Shown here piece by piece: positions 9,536 through 20,529 of a stretch of DNA of 64,000 nucleotides. Position numbers and translations under genes: made by a program. The stretch lies in NCBI RefSeq assembly GCF_024362695.1, contig NC_065424.1:470786-534785 (forward strand), written 5' to 3'. This DNA is from Pectinophora gossypiella. Its lineage: Eukaryota; Arthropoda; Insecta; Lepidoptera; Gelechiidae. The stretch's first letter is position 1; every line of letters starts with the position of its first letter. The notes under the pieces are model-generated. The model did no database searches. It had not been told where the DNA came from and was given only the letters and a program-made list of their open reading frames with translations.

Positions 9536-10269
9536 GATGTCGCTAAAGAAACATCTCAATTATGACTGTAAAAGTGACCTAATTGAAGGTTTGCAAGACC
9601 ACGGAAACCGATTACAAAATATTGCAGGATATGCCTTAGTATTCATGGTGGTGGTATCAGAAAACGTGTAAAACAAACAATCAATAGCACACTATTTTTC
9701 AACTAGTTTTGTTACAGCGGACAGACTTGCTTTACTCATTAAAGAGGTAATTAATATTTTTATATTATAGCTATCTGTTTACCGCGTCGCTACCCACGTG
9801 GTTACCGTTTTCCCATTCCCGTAGAAATATCGCACGCAAAATCCTTTCTTAGTGCTCCTCTACACCTCAAAAGGAACCTATGTGTCAAATTTAGAGTCTC
9901 TAGGCCTAGCGGTTTTAGCTGCGCGCTGATATTTCAGTCTATTAGTTTCTTTTATATATTTAGATATTAAATTTCATATTTTAAGTATGTTTTTTCAACT
10001 TCTAACGTATTTCAGGTCTTAAAGCAATGCTTCGAAGCTGGAGTAAATATTTCAGCTATAGTGTGTGATATGAATTGAGTCAATAGGAGAGCTCTATCTA
10101 TCCAACCTGGGCGTAACACCAGAAAATCCATGCATAAGAATAGGAGATAAAGAAATTGTGACATTATATGACACGCCACATCTCTTGAAATGTTTCAGAA
10201 ATTTGTTTATGAAATATAACATTGAATATACTTACTTCGAATTACATTCAACAGGCAAAGCAGGAAGAG
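9505..10269 (+). pseudogene. P-element (THAP9-like) transposase fragment with an intron
   Basis: Frames read MFDEMSLKKHLNYD, IEGLQDHGNRLQNIAGYALV, then SIAHYFSTSFVTADRLALLIKE, a GTAATT donor at 9747, an acceptor ATTTCAG ending 10015, and LKQCFEAGVNISAIVCDMN, TPENPCIRIG, YDTPHLLKCFRNLFMKYNI. DEMSL, CDMN and the DTPHLLKC block are hallmarks of the P-element transposase catalytic and insertion domains. Breaks include a TAA in the SENV region near 9669 and a TGA after CDMN (about 10077). The intron carries a second copy of the 7407 repeat. A further donor at 10270 (GAG|GTAATT) suggests the gene once continued. Confidence 0.68.
9838..9966 (+). repeat. Dispersed repeat copy 2, within the P-element intron
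   Basis: Near-perfect copy of 7407-7543 (CGCAAAATCCTTTCTTAGTG to TTATATATTTAGATAT). It accounts for most of the P-element intron between 9747 and 10015. Confidence 0.85.
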
Positions 10270-10368
10270 GTAATTTTGTTTTTATTTACTTCAAAACACT
10301 TTTAAACTGAACTGCAAGGCCAATCAACCAGCAAATCCACGTAGTTTCTATACCTGACAGAAGTAGGT

Positions 10369-11381
10369 AGTTATGTGCCCCATACAAGGTAGAGGACCCA
10401 ACATTGTCATCTCCTCTTAATGCGTAGACTGTCGTCAGCACTTTGTCAAAGTATTACTAATAATAATAGAGGAATTCAAAGTAATACTGGCGCAGTCGGG
10501 TTGGATTCTGCCAATAGGCTTGACACAAAGAATTCCAATAAATTTGTTACGCTCGCGTAATAGTCGTCGCAGCGCCACCGCAGCTTTATAGAGGAGGAAT
10601 GGGTGCTGCCGAACGGTGAGTAAACCTGTGTTGTCCCTTCTATTCCTTGTGGGTGTAATATATTTTCGGTCAAAATCTTATCTGATAATTGCAATCAATT
10701 AATTTTAAGTTCTGATTATCGATTATCGCAATCAATTTTTATCTGATAATCGCAATCAATTATTATCTGAGTATCGAAATCAACATTTTCTGATTATTGA
10801 AATCATTTTTGTATTGTTCTGTGTATTTTACATTTTTTTTTTGTGTATTATTTTTTATTGTTTTGTGTAAAATTTAAAAAAAAATGGAGCAAATCCAACT
10901 AATACCTAAAGAGATTTTTTGCCTCATCCCAAGATTTGAAGGAGAGGGAAGTCTACTAAATATTTTCATAAAGAAATGTGAATGTTTTACGTAGTTTCAA
11001 TAGGCCTATCAATTTACCTCAGGACCTATATAATTGTCATTCGATATCCAGTTAACTCTCTCTGGAAAAGCCGCATCCCTTCTGAGTGAACGCGATGACA
11101 TTAACACATGGATTGAAATAAAGGAATTACTCATTCTACATTTTGGAGATACGCGTTCAGAAGAATGCATCGCAATTGAATTAGAGCAATTGAAAATTAA
11201 AACCGGAGAATCTTTCTCAGATTTTTGTAACGTACGTAGCGCACTTAATGCTAAAGTGAACCTATTAACGGATGAAGGCAACACGTTAACAGTCCCCATA
11301 CAAGCGTTTCAAAACATGCCATATGTCCAAATGAGATATTATATTTTTTGGCTTTCGTTTGTTATTCACTGTATAAATTAA
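10369..11381 (+). pseudogene. Gypsy/errantivirus-like LTR end, primer-binding site and gag fragment
   Basis: TGGCGCAGTCGGG at 10488-10500 is the tRNA primer-binding site type used by insect errantivirus-like elements, directly after an LTR-like stretch (about 10369-10486, beginning AGTTAT). After an AT-rich leader, ATG at 10884 reads MEQIQLIPKEIFCLIPRFEG, then after stops resumes as TLSGKAASLLSERDDINTWI, LLILHFGDTRSEECIAIELE and KIKTGESFSDFCN, the conserved core of these Gag proteins (ending about 11340). The rest of the element is absent, replaced by piggyBac 2. Inactive. Confidence 0.72.
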
Positions 11382-11673
11382 TAAAAAATAATAAAAAAAA
11401 TAGGTCATTGACCCCGGATATGACCGTGTACACCCGGCGGTACACGGACTTGTGAATTATAATTACCGTGTACACTTATCGTGTACCACGAACTCGGCGA
11501 GCTTGCTAGTAGAAAATTATTGTTTTTTTTGTGATGCTACCCTCAACTAAATATAATTTGTGTCATTATTATCGCTAATTCGCATTACTTTGTAACAAAT
11601 CTTCGTGTTATCAATATTTGCTTGCGTAAAAGTGTTTTTCCTATTTTCTGGATACGTTTTGTGAACTGTTGAA

Positions 11674-13793
11674 ATGGCAAGGAGAATACGAGACGAAGAC
11701 ATTAGAAGAATCTTAGAAGATTCCGATGGAGAAGAGGAAATCATAGAATTATTGGATCAGGCAGAAGACCTACAAGATGAAGAATACCAAGACGATGATG
11801 ATGAAGATGGAGAACGGTATCAAATCTTCCATCATTTTTCATTCGTACTTCCATCGTAACCATAATATTATTTACAGGCTGTGCGAGACACCATTAATGA
11901 AGAGTTTTCGCCCAGGAGGCTCAACTTTATAGAGGAAGAGGCTTCGTCTTCAATTGCGGTTGGTGTGCTGTGTGTTGTATCGTTTTTAAATATTAACTAA
12001 TAAAATAGACGTTTTTTAAGGTTTTTATCTCTTTTGTAGAATGCTGACGCTGCAGCTGAGTATTTACTGCCTTCGTTGGCCGAGTCCTTAGCAGTCGATT
12101 CCGGTAGTGAAATCGACGAAGGGGAAGAGTACGATGATGACGAACTCCGTCGCATTTTAGAAGCGTATGAAGAAGTGAATATAGTAGAGGAAAATGTGAC
12201 TGAAGATGTTGAAATGATCCAAACAGATCAGAGTGTGCCAGATGAATTAATTTGGTCTGAAAATTTTGAGGGATTTACTGGTGTCGAAGAGACATACCGA
12301 GAGCAATCTGGGCCAATTATCCAGGAAACTTCTCCAATAAATATATTTAAATCTGTTTGGAACCGGCACGTTATGGAAATCATAGTAGAACAGACAAATA
12401 AATATGCTTGGGATATTATTGCCCGTGCAAGTGAAAGTGAAAATGGCATTACTAGGGGGTCGCGTCTTAATGATTGGTATGAGACTACAGTGGAAGAATT
12501 ATATCAATTTTTCTCTATACTTATTTACATGTCATTATGTAACAGAGGAAGGTTGGATGAATATTGGACGACAGGAGTACTGGGGATGCCAGGCTTTAGA
12601 AAAATTATGGGTAAAAATATCTTTTATTGTTACGTTTCCTACACTTTGTGGATAATGATGGTCTTACAGATTTCATTCACGGGTATGATCGAAAGATATA
12701 TAAAATAGCTCCCATAGTTGAACACTGCAACCAAAAATTCCCAGAAATATATATTCCTGACAGAGCCCTTAGTATTGACGAGTCGCTTTTACTATGGAAG
12801 GGACACCTGTCATGGATCCAATGCATACGAACAAAAGCCGCGAGATTTGGAATTAAAACGTATGAACTTTGTGAGGCAGAAACTGGCTACCTCTTAAAGC
12901 TTATGATCTATGCAGGGAAAAATCAAGATTTAGAGCAAGCTATCCATGGTTTCACCAACGCAACGTCAAAAGTTGTTTTAAAACTATCTGAGGATTATCT
13001 TGAAAAAGGTCATTGTCTTTACATGGACAACTTTTATAACTCGGTTGGGTTGGCACGTTTTTTGAAACGTAAACGCACAGATGTGGTAGGGACACTGAAT
13101 CGCCGTAGAGTGGAAACCCCTCCCAATATTAAAAACATTGACGATCGACGAATGCAACGTGGGGATATTGTTGCAGCACACTGTGGGGATGTCGCAGTGT
13201 TAGCATGGAAAGATGTGAAATTGGTATAAATGATATCAACTTTTCATAAGAACGACATAGCTCCAGGCCGCAGAGCAGGCGAACATTGTGACAAACCGCT
13301 TGTAGTTCACAATTACAATAAATACATGGGGGGTGTGGACCTAAAGGACCAAAAGCTCTCCATGTATTTATTGGAACGTAAAAGAGGACTAAAGTGGTAC
13401 GTCAAAGTTTTTAGGCGCTTACTCAACTGTAGCATACTAAACAGCTGGATCATATATAAATGTCATGAAGATGTTCCAAAAATGGATCACAGGCAATTTC
13501 GTTATGCTTTGGCAGAGGCCCTTTCTCTGGAGAGTATGTACATACAACGGATTAGACCCGCTGCCACCTCTGGCACCAATCGATACAGCGGAAATCATTT
13601 CCCTGCACACTTCTCTGAAATTAACAACATAATGCCAGATCGCTCCAATAAAAAATTAACCGGCACAAAAGGGGACGTTGCGTGCATTGTACATCCAATA
13701 AAAGACGTACAGAAACCAACATAATATGCACTGGATGCAACGTATTTCTTTGCGTGGGTAAATGCTGGCAAGAATATCACACCCCGCCTAGTG
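11674..13793 (+). pseudogene. piggyBac transposase 2, degenerate
   Basis: ATG 11674 opens MARRIRDEDIRRILEDSDGE, an acidic N-terminus. Further acidic blocks follow at 11880 and from 12040, probably across small introns or indels whose exact joints I cannot fix. The catalytic part reads PDRALSIDESLLLWKGHLS, HCLYMDNFYNSVGLARF and YMGGVDLKDQKLSMY, giving all three aspartates. A frameshift near 12620 and a TAA at 13227-13229 break the frame. After a shift near 13700 the C-terminal cysteine domain appears as ICTGCNVFLCVGKCWQEYH. It belongs to a different subfamily from the copy at 4363. Nearby 13947-13961 has GCCGGAACGCGGATC, shared with the MITE at 35128. Confidence 0.82.
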
Positions 13794-13799
13794 ATTATT

Positions 13800-14436
13800 A
13801 GTAAACTATTTTTATAATTGTAATTATATCGTCGTAATATTCCTTGCCTCGCCTTAATAAATAAGATCAAAAACTTTGAAGTTTTTCTTTTAACCCATAG
13901 GTAAATACGATCACATACCATCCTGTATATGAATAAACCAATGCGTGCCGGAACGCGGATCCACGCTTGGAAATGCAATAAATAATGTCAGTAATAAAAC
14001 TTGTGGCGTTTTTTTTTTATTACGGTATAATATTTTATAACGTAATTAGGATCACCATATATCGAAGTATAAAATAAAATAAGGAAAATACAAATTAAAG
14101 TCACTGCATTTACATTATTAGCGGTTTTCCAAAGTACGATCAAGTTTCTCCAAATCACAAGAGATAATGTAATGTAGTAAATAAACAACTGAAGATGTTC
14201 TACTTAATTATATACTATGAAAAACTTTATTTTACTACCTTTTAAAATCAATAATTAGCAAACTGATTCTGTAAGCAATCTTGGAGATATTCGATGCTAA
14301 AAACTTGAGTTGCGCGGCCGCGCGTCCTGTAATTTACTCGGCACACAGCGATAACATCACTGCGTCAGTCGCGGCATACCAAAGGTTAAAGAGCACCCAG
14401 TTGGCATATACCTGCAATATATAATTATTTTTACAG
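13800..14436. other. AT-rich, probably the piggyBac 2 3' region
   Basis: No gene recognised. The stretch holds the GCCGGAACGCGGATC motif (13947-13961) and, at about 14367-14377, GGCATACCAAAGG followed by TTAA, which resembles the ends of the TTAA-flanked MITEs at 35128 and 58927. It could mark the right end of piggyBac 2. Confidence 0.35.
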
Positions 14437-14628
14437 TTGTTAAACTTCAAAAAAAGGGTGGAAAAGAATCCGCGACGCCTACACTAAAGGCAGAAATAAA
14501 AAAAACAAGAGTGGCTCCGGTGCATCTACTTCTAAAGAGTATCTGTATTCACCTTTGTTATCATTTTTGAATAACTACTACACGGATTCGTCCTTCGAAA
14601 ACCCCGGCGCTACCAGAAATTTCAGATG
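14437..14628 (+). pseudogene. MADF-domain exon remnant
   Basis: After an acceptor TTTTTACAG the sequence reads GWKRIRDAYTKGRNKKNKSG, SGASTSKEYLYSPLLSFLNN and YYTDSSFENPG before a TGA at 14626. The pattern (KxWKxIRDxY ... SGSGAS ... YxLSFL) is the second half of a MADF DNA-binding domain. Such exons occur in host regulators and in Harbinger partner proteins. No upstream half or transposase is next to it, so a transposon remnant is more likely. Confidence 0.6.
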
Positions 14629-14639
14629 ATGACAATACA

Positions 14640-15300
14640 GTTAACATAAGCAATGATTATACAACTAATGTGACAAAAAAAAAAAAAAGAAAAAGCCTGA
14701 TGATGCTGAAGATACAATGATTACAAAGTTATTGCAAAGGATGGACGAAAGGATACAGGAGCACCTTTTACAATGTTAGAAAGAAGAAGCTACATTGTAT
14801 GAGAATGACAAATTTTCCTTCAAATCTGTCTGTCTTGCAATCTTTGAGGGCTAATTACTTAGTTTTATTAAGGGTACTTTTTTGGATGTTTCTAAAAGCC
14901 TATTAAATGGAGCAGTTTTTGGAAATACTTTCAGGGTCTATGACAATATCATGTGTTTATTATTCTTCGGCGAAGTTTTAACAACTGTAACAATTTTGGT
15001 CGAATTCTCACTATGATTTCCAATAACTTTTTTTTATCTTTGATTTGACTGTTTTCATTTTTTCACCTAGCGGTACATATCCTTAGGCATAGTTATGTAT
15101 GAAGTTAAATAAAAGAATTATTAAGAAAGAGATAGCGACAAAATAATGATTTCTGAAGTAAGGTAGAAAATCTAGAAAAAGGTACAAAATGGGTCATATC
15201 TCCTAAACCGTAAATAATCGCTGAACATACATGGGGGTGTTTCTGGTAGCTAATGAGTCCCCTATCTATTTTTTTCATTTTGAACGTGATCTTCTGGGCC
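14640..15300. other. No gene recognised
   Basis: AT-rich DNA with homopolymer runs. No long frame or repeat family was identified except the flank of the foldback repeats that start near 15303. Confidence 0.5.
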
Positions 15301-15302
15301 AC

Positions 15303-15545
15303 CCTGTATATACAGAGTGTTAGTGACATCGTAACGAATACTGAGGGGGATGATTCAGACCATGATTCTGAGTTGATATCAAGTGGAATTTTCCGTCGCA
15401 AAATTCATGTTTTTTTTTTTAGTATTTTTAAATTATTTTCAATTCTATACTTTTGCGATAAAAAAAATCCACTTGATATTAACTCAGAATAATCAGCTGA
15501 ATCATCCGCCTCAGTCTTCGTTACGATGTCACTTACACCCCGCAC
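15303..15545. mobile_element. Foldback MITE, copy 1
   Basis: The left arm (about 15309-15405: GTTAGTGACATCGTAACGAA ... GATGATTCAGACCATGATTC ... GATATCAAGTGGAATTTT) is repeated in inverted form on the right (about 15465-15540: AATCCACTTGATATTAACTC ... TTCGTTACGATGTCAC). The whole is a ~240-bp palindrome with a short AT-rich loop. It has no coding capacity. It resembles non-autonomous DNA elements common in Lepidoptera; family unknown. Confidence 0.8.
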
Positions 15546-15575
15546 AAGTACATACTGTAGCCATAGAAGTAGGTA

Positions 15576-15808
15576 TGGGTGTTAGTGACACTGCAACGAA
15601 TACTGAAGGGGATGATTCAGACCATGATTCTGAGTTGATATCAAGTGGAATTTCCTGTCGGAGAAGTCATGAAAATTTTAGAGCTTATTTAAGTTATTTT
15701 CCGTTCCATACTTTTGCGACGGAAAATTCCACTTGATATCAACTCAGAATCATGGCCTGAATCATCCCTCAAAGTTTTCGTTACGATGTCACTAACACCC
15801 TGTATAGT
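15576..15808. mobile_element. Foldback MITE, copy 2 in tandem
   Basis: Same palindrome as copy 1: GGGTGTTAGTGACACTGCAA on the left and GTTACGATGTCACTAACACC on the right. Arms are 80-90% alike by eye. A third, more diverged copy lies at about 49098-49300. Confidence 0.8.
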
Positions 15809-15959
15809 GATAACAGTTATTGAGCAGTTTCTGCCCAGGCAATGGGATAATGTTTTCCCACATTTTTTTTTCAAGCATTTCAGTACTTTTTCAGGATTTA
15901 TATGATAAGGAATCATACAGGGCATTATTCAAAGCCTAAATCCATATACATAACATAAC

Positions 15960-16030
15960 ATATACAGCCTATATACGTCCCAATGCTAGGCACAGGCCTC
16001 CCCTCAATCAACTAGAGGGGGTATGGAGCA
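15960..16030 (-). repeat. SINE 3' body fragment
   Basis: Reverse-complement match to the 3' body of the SINE at 17950 (the stretch with GTCCCAATGCTAGGCACAGG and TCCCCTCAATCAAC). Confidence 0.7.
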
Positions 16031-16099
16031 AATCCAAACCGAAATCCATATATAACTTTATTTGTTGCTGCGGTTCATCGGGGCCTGTTTAAGGGTTAA

Positions 16100-16440
16100 A
16101 AAACAACCAACAAAATATACAACCTTTAAGAAAAGGAAACTGACGAGAACAACATTAACTTCTTCTAGTTCTGATGCTAGCGATTACTATGTGAACGACG
16201 ACACCGACGAAAGTCCTGACAGAAGCCAAAGTAATGCCAAATGTCAATATTGTAATGGTCTCTTTTCTGAAGACATTCGTGCAGAACAGTGGATACAATG
16301 CCAAATGTCAATATTGTAATGGTCTCTTTTCTGAAGACATTCGTGGAGAACAGTGGATACAATGTCGTGCTTGTAGCCGATTGGCTCACGATGAATGTGC
16401 TGGTGTAGAATTTCTTTGCGAGTTTTGTTCGAGTAAATAA
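16100..16440 (+). pseudogene. C-terminal zinc knuckle of a pogo-like transposase with a 64-bp tandem duplication
   Basis: The frame reads FKKRKLTRTTLTSSSSDASD, an acidic linker, then AKCQYCNGLFSEDIRAEQWI. The segment is then repeated with a 64-bp period (starts at 16233 and 16297) and continues GEQWIQCRACSRLAHDECAG and FLCEFCSSK, stop at 16438-16440. CxxC ... CxxC ... HxxC ... CxxC is the PHD-like finger that ends many insect pogo/Tigger transposases. Because 64 is not a multiple of 3 the duplication shifts the frame. Confidence 0.65.
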
Positions 16441-17300
16441 TCTTACTCCCATCTAGTCCAAACTAATTTTAAGTTCCTGTTTGATTCTTAAGACATTATG
16501 TTAAATATTAAAGACAATTTGTTAATTATTAGATAGGTAATATTATCTAGTTTCAGGTGATACTAATAACTCAATACCACCTACGTGGTAACTTTTCTCA
16601 GACACAGTCATATATGCTATGGTCCATATTGAACACCCTTGGTCCATATTAAAAACCCTGTGGTCCAAATCGAACACCCATTTTTGAAATGTTAAGTTTT
16701 GCATAACTTTATAAAAAAATAATTGTTAAACAAGTTCGTTTCTTTATATGATTTCACTTAAGTTTATGATAACAAATAAATTTCTTGACTGATTAAAATT
16801 AACAAGACTGATTTAGCTTCAACTCTTTGAGTTTTATTTAAAGAAAACCTTGTGGTAGTCCATATTTAGGGAACTTACTCTATCCCTTACAAGAAAAGCC
16901 TCTCCTGAAGCATTTAAACCGACAGGTGGTAAATCCCGCTCTGTAGTCGTTGGTGACTATAGCTACCGATTCCAAATTCACCTCAGCAGTTGATGGTAGC
17001 TATACTTACCAATTGTCGGGGTTCCGTTAGGGTGACCCATTTTACGGATTAACTAGTTTTACAAGCTAGTATAGATTATAAAATTATACTAGTATTGTGT
17101 ACTATAAAAAACCTTACCAGGTGGTATTTGCATCTCTTCCTTATGATTTGATAACATTAAAAAAATAACTGTCAAAGTCAGACGAGTGTTGGTCGAGTCT
17201 ACTGTGTTTGCGAGTGAGTGTTTTAGACAAGAAATATGCCGTAAGTATATAAAATATATTATTTTTATTGATTAGCATACATCTTAAATATATATCCTCT
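16441..17300. other. No gene recognised
   Basis: AT-rich DNA. Two short near-repeats (GGTCCATATTGAACACCC-like at 16621-16680) may be the end of the pogo remnant. No other feature supported. Confidence 0.45.
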
Positions 17301-17304
17301 ACCG

Positions 17305-19120
17305 TTTTTACCCACGACGGAACGGAGCAGGTATATGCGTTTAGGGTGAGAGATGTTTGTGTGTGCGTTTGTGCAAAGAAATGTTATTAATTATCTTCTA
17401 AACTAATAATCCGATTTTGATGCGGTTTTCAATAACGGGTTTGTGTTTGATGAGTTCATGTTATTAGACAAGTGTCATGTCTGTAACTCACTAGGGGGCG
17501 CCACAATATTAGTGTTTAGAATAAATATTATCCGAAACGCCTGTTCAATTTATAATAGCAATTTATTTGCAATAGTTCTTATTAGTTAATTGTTTTTGAC
17601 AGGCGTTTTTTTTTTCGGTTCCATTGATTACACGTAATTACGTCGAACACGGTGCTGTTTCATTGCTACCTAAATCCCTTAAAAATCAGTAAAAAGGCAT
17701 TGATATGCCTTTTTGCCTGATGGCATATTCATGGTCCTTCGAGCCAGATTTCAGAGAAGATCCCAGATCACAATCAATAAATTGTAGATAAATTAATACG
17801 AAGTGATTGGCGAAGATTAAAGAAAAATCAAGATCGACTATAAGTGGCACGTGGATTGTGTGGTCAAGTGAATCAAATTCATCCAATTAATCCTCATTTA
17901 ATTCATAAAGTTGAACCCATCACTCAATAATCAGGTAGTATTAAGTAAACAGCCTCCGTGGTCTAGTGGTTAGAGCGTTAGGCTCACGATCTGGTGTTCC
18001 GGGTTCGATTCCCGATGGGGACATTGTCGAAATCACTTTGTGAGACTGTCCTTTGTTTGGTAAGGACTTTTCAGGCTTGAATCACCTGATTGTCCGAAAA
18101 AGTAAGATGATTCTGTGCTTCGGAGGGCACGTTAAGCCGTTGGTCCCGGCTATTAGCCGTAAAAACACCTCCACCAACCCGCAGTGGAGCAGCGTGATGG
18201 AGTATGCTCCATACCCCCTCCGGTTGATTGAGGGGAGGCCTGTGCCCAGCAGTGGGACGTATATAGGCAGTTTATGTATGTTATGTATTAAGTAAAGCAA
18301 AGTGTTGTTAATTACGGTTAGTATAATTTTAATTACATTTATTACCCACGACGGAACGGAGCATTTATATGCGTTTAGGGTGAGAGATGTTTGTGTGTGC
18401 GTTTGTGCAAAGTAATGTTACCACCTATCTTTTAAACTAATGATCCGATTTTGAGGCGGTTTTCAATAGCGGGTTTGTGTTTGATGAATTCATGTTCTTA
18501 GACAGGTGTCATGGCTGTAACTCACTAGGGGCGCCACAATATTAGTGCAAAACAATGTTGCAATATAATCAAAACGAAATGTCCGATTACAATTCTGTTT
18601 TCGGCAATGTGTACGTGGTAGCTTATTGCATGTTCCCAAATAATAAAAATTACGTCTTTAACTCACTAGAGGGTGCTACAATATTAGTGAAAAATAGTAT
18701 TGCAATAATATTAAAACGAATTGTCCGATTTCAATGCGGTTTTCAGCAATGGGTTCGTAGTTGAATGGTGCATGGTCTACGATACTAGGAGGCGCTGCTA
18801 TATTAGTGTGAAACGTTTATATTGCAATATTATTAAAATTAAAACGTATTGTCTGATTTCAATGCGGATTTCAGGAATGAGTTCGTGGGTGATTGGTGCA
18901 TGTTCTCAGATGAGTGTTATAGAGGTAACTTTAAACAGAAAGCAACTGTATAATATATAATAAGGGACTTAATATTATGTGGTAGGATGAATCACACTTA
19001 TTGTTTTGCGAGATCTTACCTACACATTATATAGATTATGATTCGTATATGCTCTCTAAAAAGTCTGAAATAAAATTAAGCAAAATTAAAAATTTTGAAA
19101 AAACCCACGACGGTAAAAAT
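17305..19120 (+). repeat. Diverged tandem array with ACCCACGACGGAACGGAGCA units
   Basis: A ~200-bp unit beginning ACCCACGACGGAACGGAGCA occurs at about 17311 and 18345. Shorter units of 110-150 bp follow at about 18555, 18715 and 18840, sharing TTGTCCGATTTCAATGCGG, GCGCCACAATATTAGTG and similar cores. CCCACGACGGTAAAAATC near 19103 may close the array. A SINE splits the array. Internal satellite-like arrays with conserved edges are often parts of Helitron-like elements, but no Helitron termini were identified. Confidence 0.65.
17950..18284 (+). mobile_element. tRNA-derived SINE with perfect 12-bp target duplication
   Basis: The head (17952-18022) has polymerase III boxes TGGTCTAGTGG and GGTTCGATTCC in a tRNA-like layout. 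The body includes GGCACGTTAAGCCGTTGGTC and GGCCTGTGCCCAGCAGTGGG. GTATTAAGTAAA is present on both sides (17938-17949, 18285-18296), so the insertion is recent and its limits are exact. The acceptor-stem halves pair poorly, so this is not a tRNA gene. Confidence 0.93.
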
Positions 19121-19701
19121 CTCATCGAAAAAGAATAAAATAACTCAAAACCCCCGACTTAACCCAATTATTATGTAACGAAATATTATATTAGACTTAA
19201 AAATACTTTCTAAAAAGAGTTGATATCTCGAGACATCGGTAATAGATATACTTAAGTACCTAAACAATGAATATGGATGTTTACAGTTTTTTCCTAACGT
19301 GTCTGTTTCTCGAAAATATACTTAAATGTAGCGATAATAATTTTACCATAATACATAACCGAGGAATATCCGTCGGGGGCTGCCTTTTCTATATGAAATT
19401 TCAACAAAAATTTAATCATACTCATAAGTGTATTTTATGTCGTCGTTAAACATCTACAATTCTTCAATAATTGTATTCACGTCACTAGAAAAACTTTAGC
19501 TGGGTTAATGGCAGCCCCCGACGGAGGTTATTTCTAGACAATATTCGCAAAAAAGGCTACGGCAATTCTCACATTGTTGGTGTGACCCCAGGACCCAGGA
19601 AGGTACGTCGGACACATGGGGTCTGCATTGGCGTTCAACGTGTTAAAATATACACACATTAATATTTAGTGATATTCTGACCTTGGCGCTAAATTGGACT
19701 G
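19121..19701. other. No gene recognised
   Basis: AT-rich DNA. A short open stretch at 19267-19449 has no known domain. The 18-base GTCGGGGGCTGCC(A/T) region near 19373 has an inverted relative near 19510 (GGCAGCCCCCGAC), a possible pair of inverted repeat ends about 140 bp apart. Confidence 0.4.
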
Positions 19702-20451
19702 TTGAGTGTGTTAACTACGTTGGATTTTATATTTTTGGTGTATAAAATGCTGAAACGAGGGAAAACACTAAATAGTCAGTACCGTGAGTGCATCATCAAG
19801 TTAAAAGACTATTTCGAGCGTGAATCTCTGAATGGCGGACCACTTTTACCTCCTGTCACCCAGGTACAAGAGCGAGTCGCTCAAGCACTTGGGGTTAGTA
19901 GGCGAACAGTTACAAATATTAATAAGGAGAAGTTTGGGCCATCTGGCAGCGAAGATAATGTTTTGCGGACACCAAAAAAGAAACGCAGAGAGAGTAAAGT
20001 AACGGATATTGATACCTTCGACGCCGATGCCATAAGATATAACATTTACGATTTCTATTCCAGGAACGAATTCTTAATCAGAGCAAAACTATTGGCAAAA
20101 AAAATGGGCTGCAGAATGTCGTTGAAAATCCATTTCCTGCATTCTCATTTGGATTTTTTCCCGCAAAACTTAGGAGCTGTAAGTGATGAACAGGGCGAAA
20201 GGTTCCATCAGGACATCCTTACTATGGAACAACGGTACCAAGGTCGATGGGATCCAGAGATGTTGGGAGATCATTGTTGGTTCCTCATGAGAGAAACTGA
20301 CCTTGATTATAAAAGAAAATCGCCATATTCAAAGAAAAAATACACCTGTTTTTATGGGGTTTGCTTTTTACTAATAGATTTGGTCATATTTATTGTTATT
20401 AATTGTTTTTTTTTTTACTTTTTACATTACCAAACCACCAAAAAACCCTGA
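19702..20451 (+). CDS. Chimeric transposon-derived ORF (helix-turn-helix plus FLHSHLDFFP domain)
   Basis: A 249-codon open frame. Residues about 15-115 (LNSQYRECIIKLKDYFERES ... ERVAQALGVSRRTVTNI ... RRESKVTDIDTFDADAIRYNIYDF, the latter split here) match the N-terminal helix-turn-helix module of insect DDE_3-type transposases. From residue about 130 the protein changes to CRMSLKIHFLHSHLDFFPQN, EQGERFHQDILTMEQRYQGR and DPEMLGDHCWFLMRETDLDY, a domain I know from a separate class of arthropod transposon proteins but cannot name. The end (CFLLIDLVIFIVINCFFFYF) is hydrophobic read-through. It is probably a fusion of two decayed elements; whether it is transcribed is unknown. Start at 19747 (second Met, MLKRGKTLNS) is more likely than 19702. 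Confidence 0.5.
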   Translation: MSVLTTLDFIFLVYKMLKRGKTLNSQYRECIIKLKDYFERESLNGGPLLPPVTQVQERVAQALGVSRRTVTNINKEKFGPSGSEDNVLRTPKKKRRESKVTDIDTFDADAIRYNIYDFYSRNEFLIRAKLLAKKMGCRMSLKIHFLHSHLDFFPQNLGAVSDEQGERFHQDILTMEQRYQGRWDPEMLGDHCWFLMRETDLDYKRKSPYSKKKYTCFYGVCFLLIDLVIFIVINCFFFYFLHYQTTKKP

Positions 20452-20529
20452 AAATAGTAAAAATAAGAATGTACATTTACAGAAAATCCTGACGTGATGG
20501 AAAAAATTGGGTATCAGATTTGGCTTTAG

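Noticed and set aside
17952..18022. A tRNA gene
   Set aside because: Pol III boxes are present, but the acceptor-stem halves do not pair well and the unit continues into a SINE body with a target duplication.
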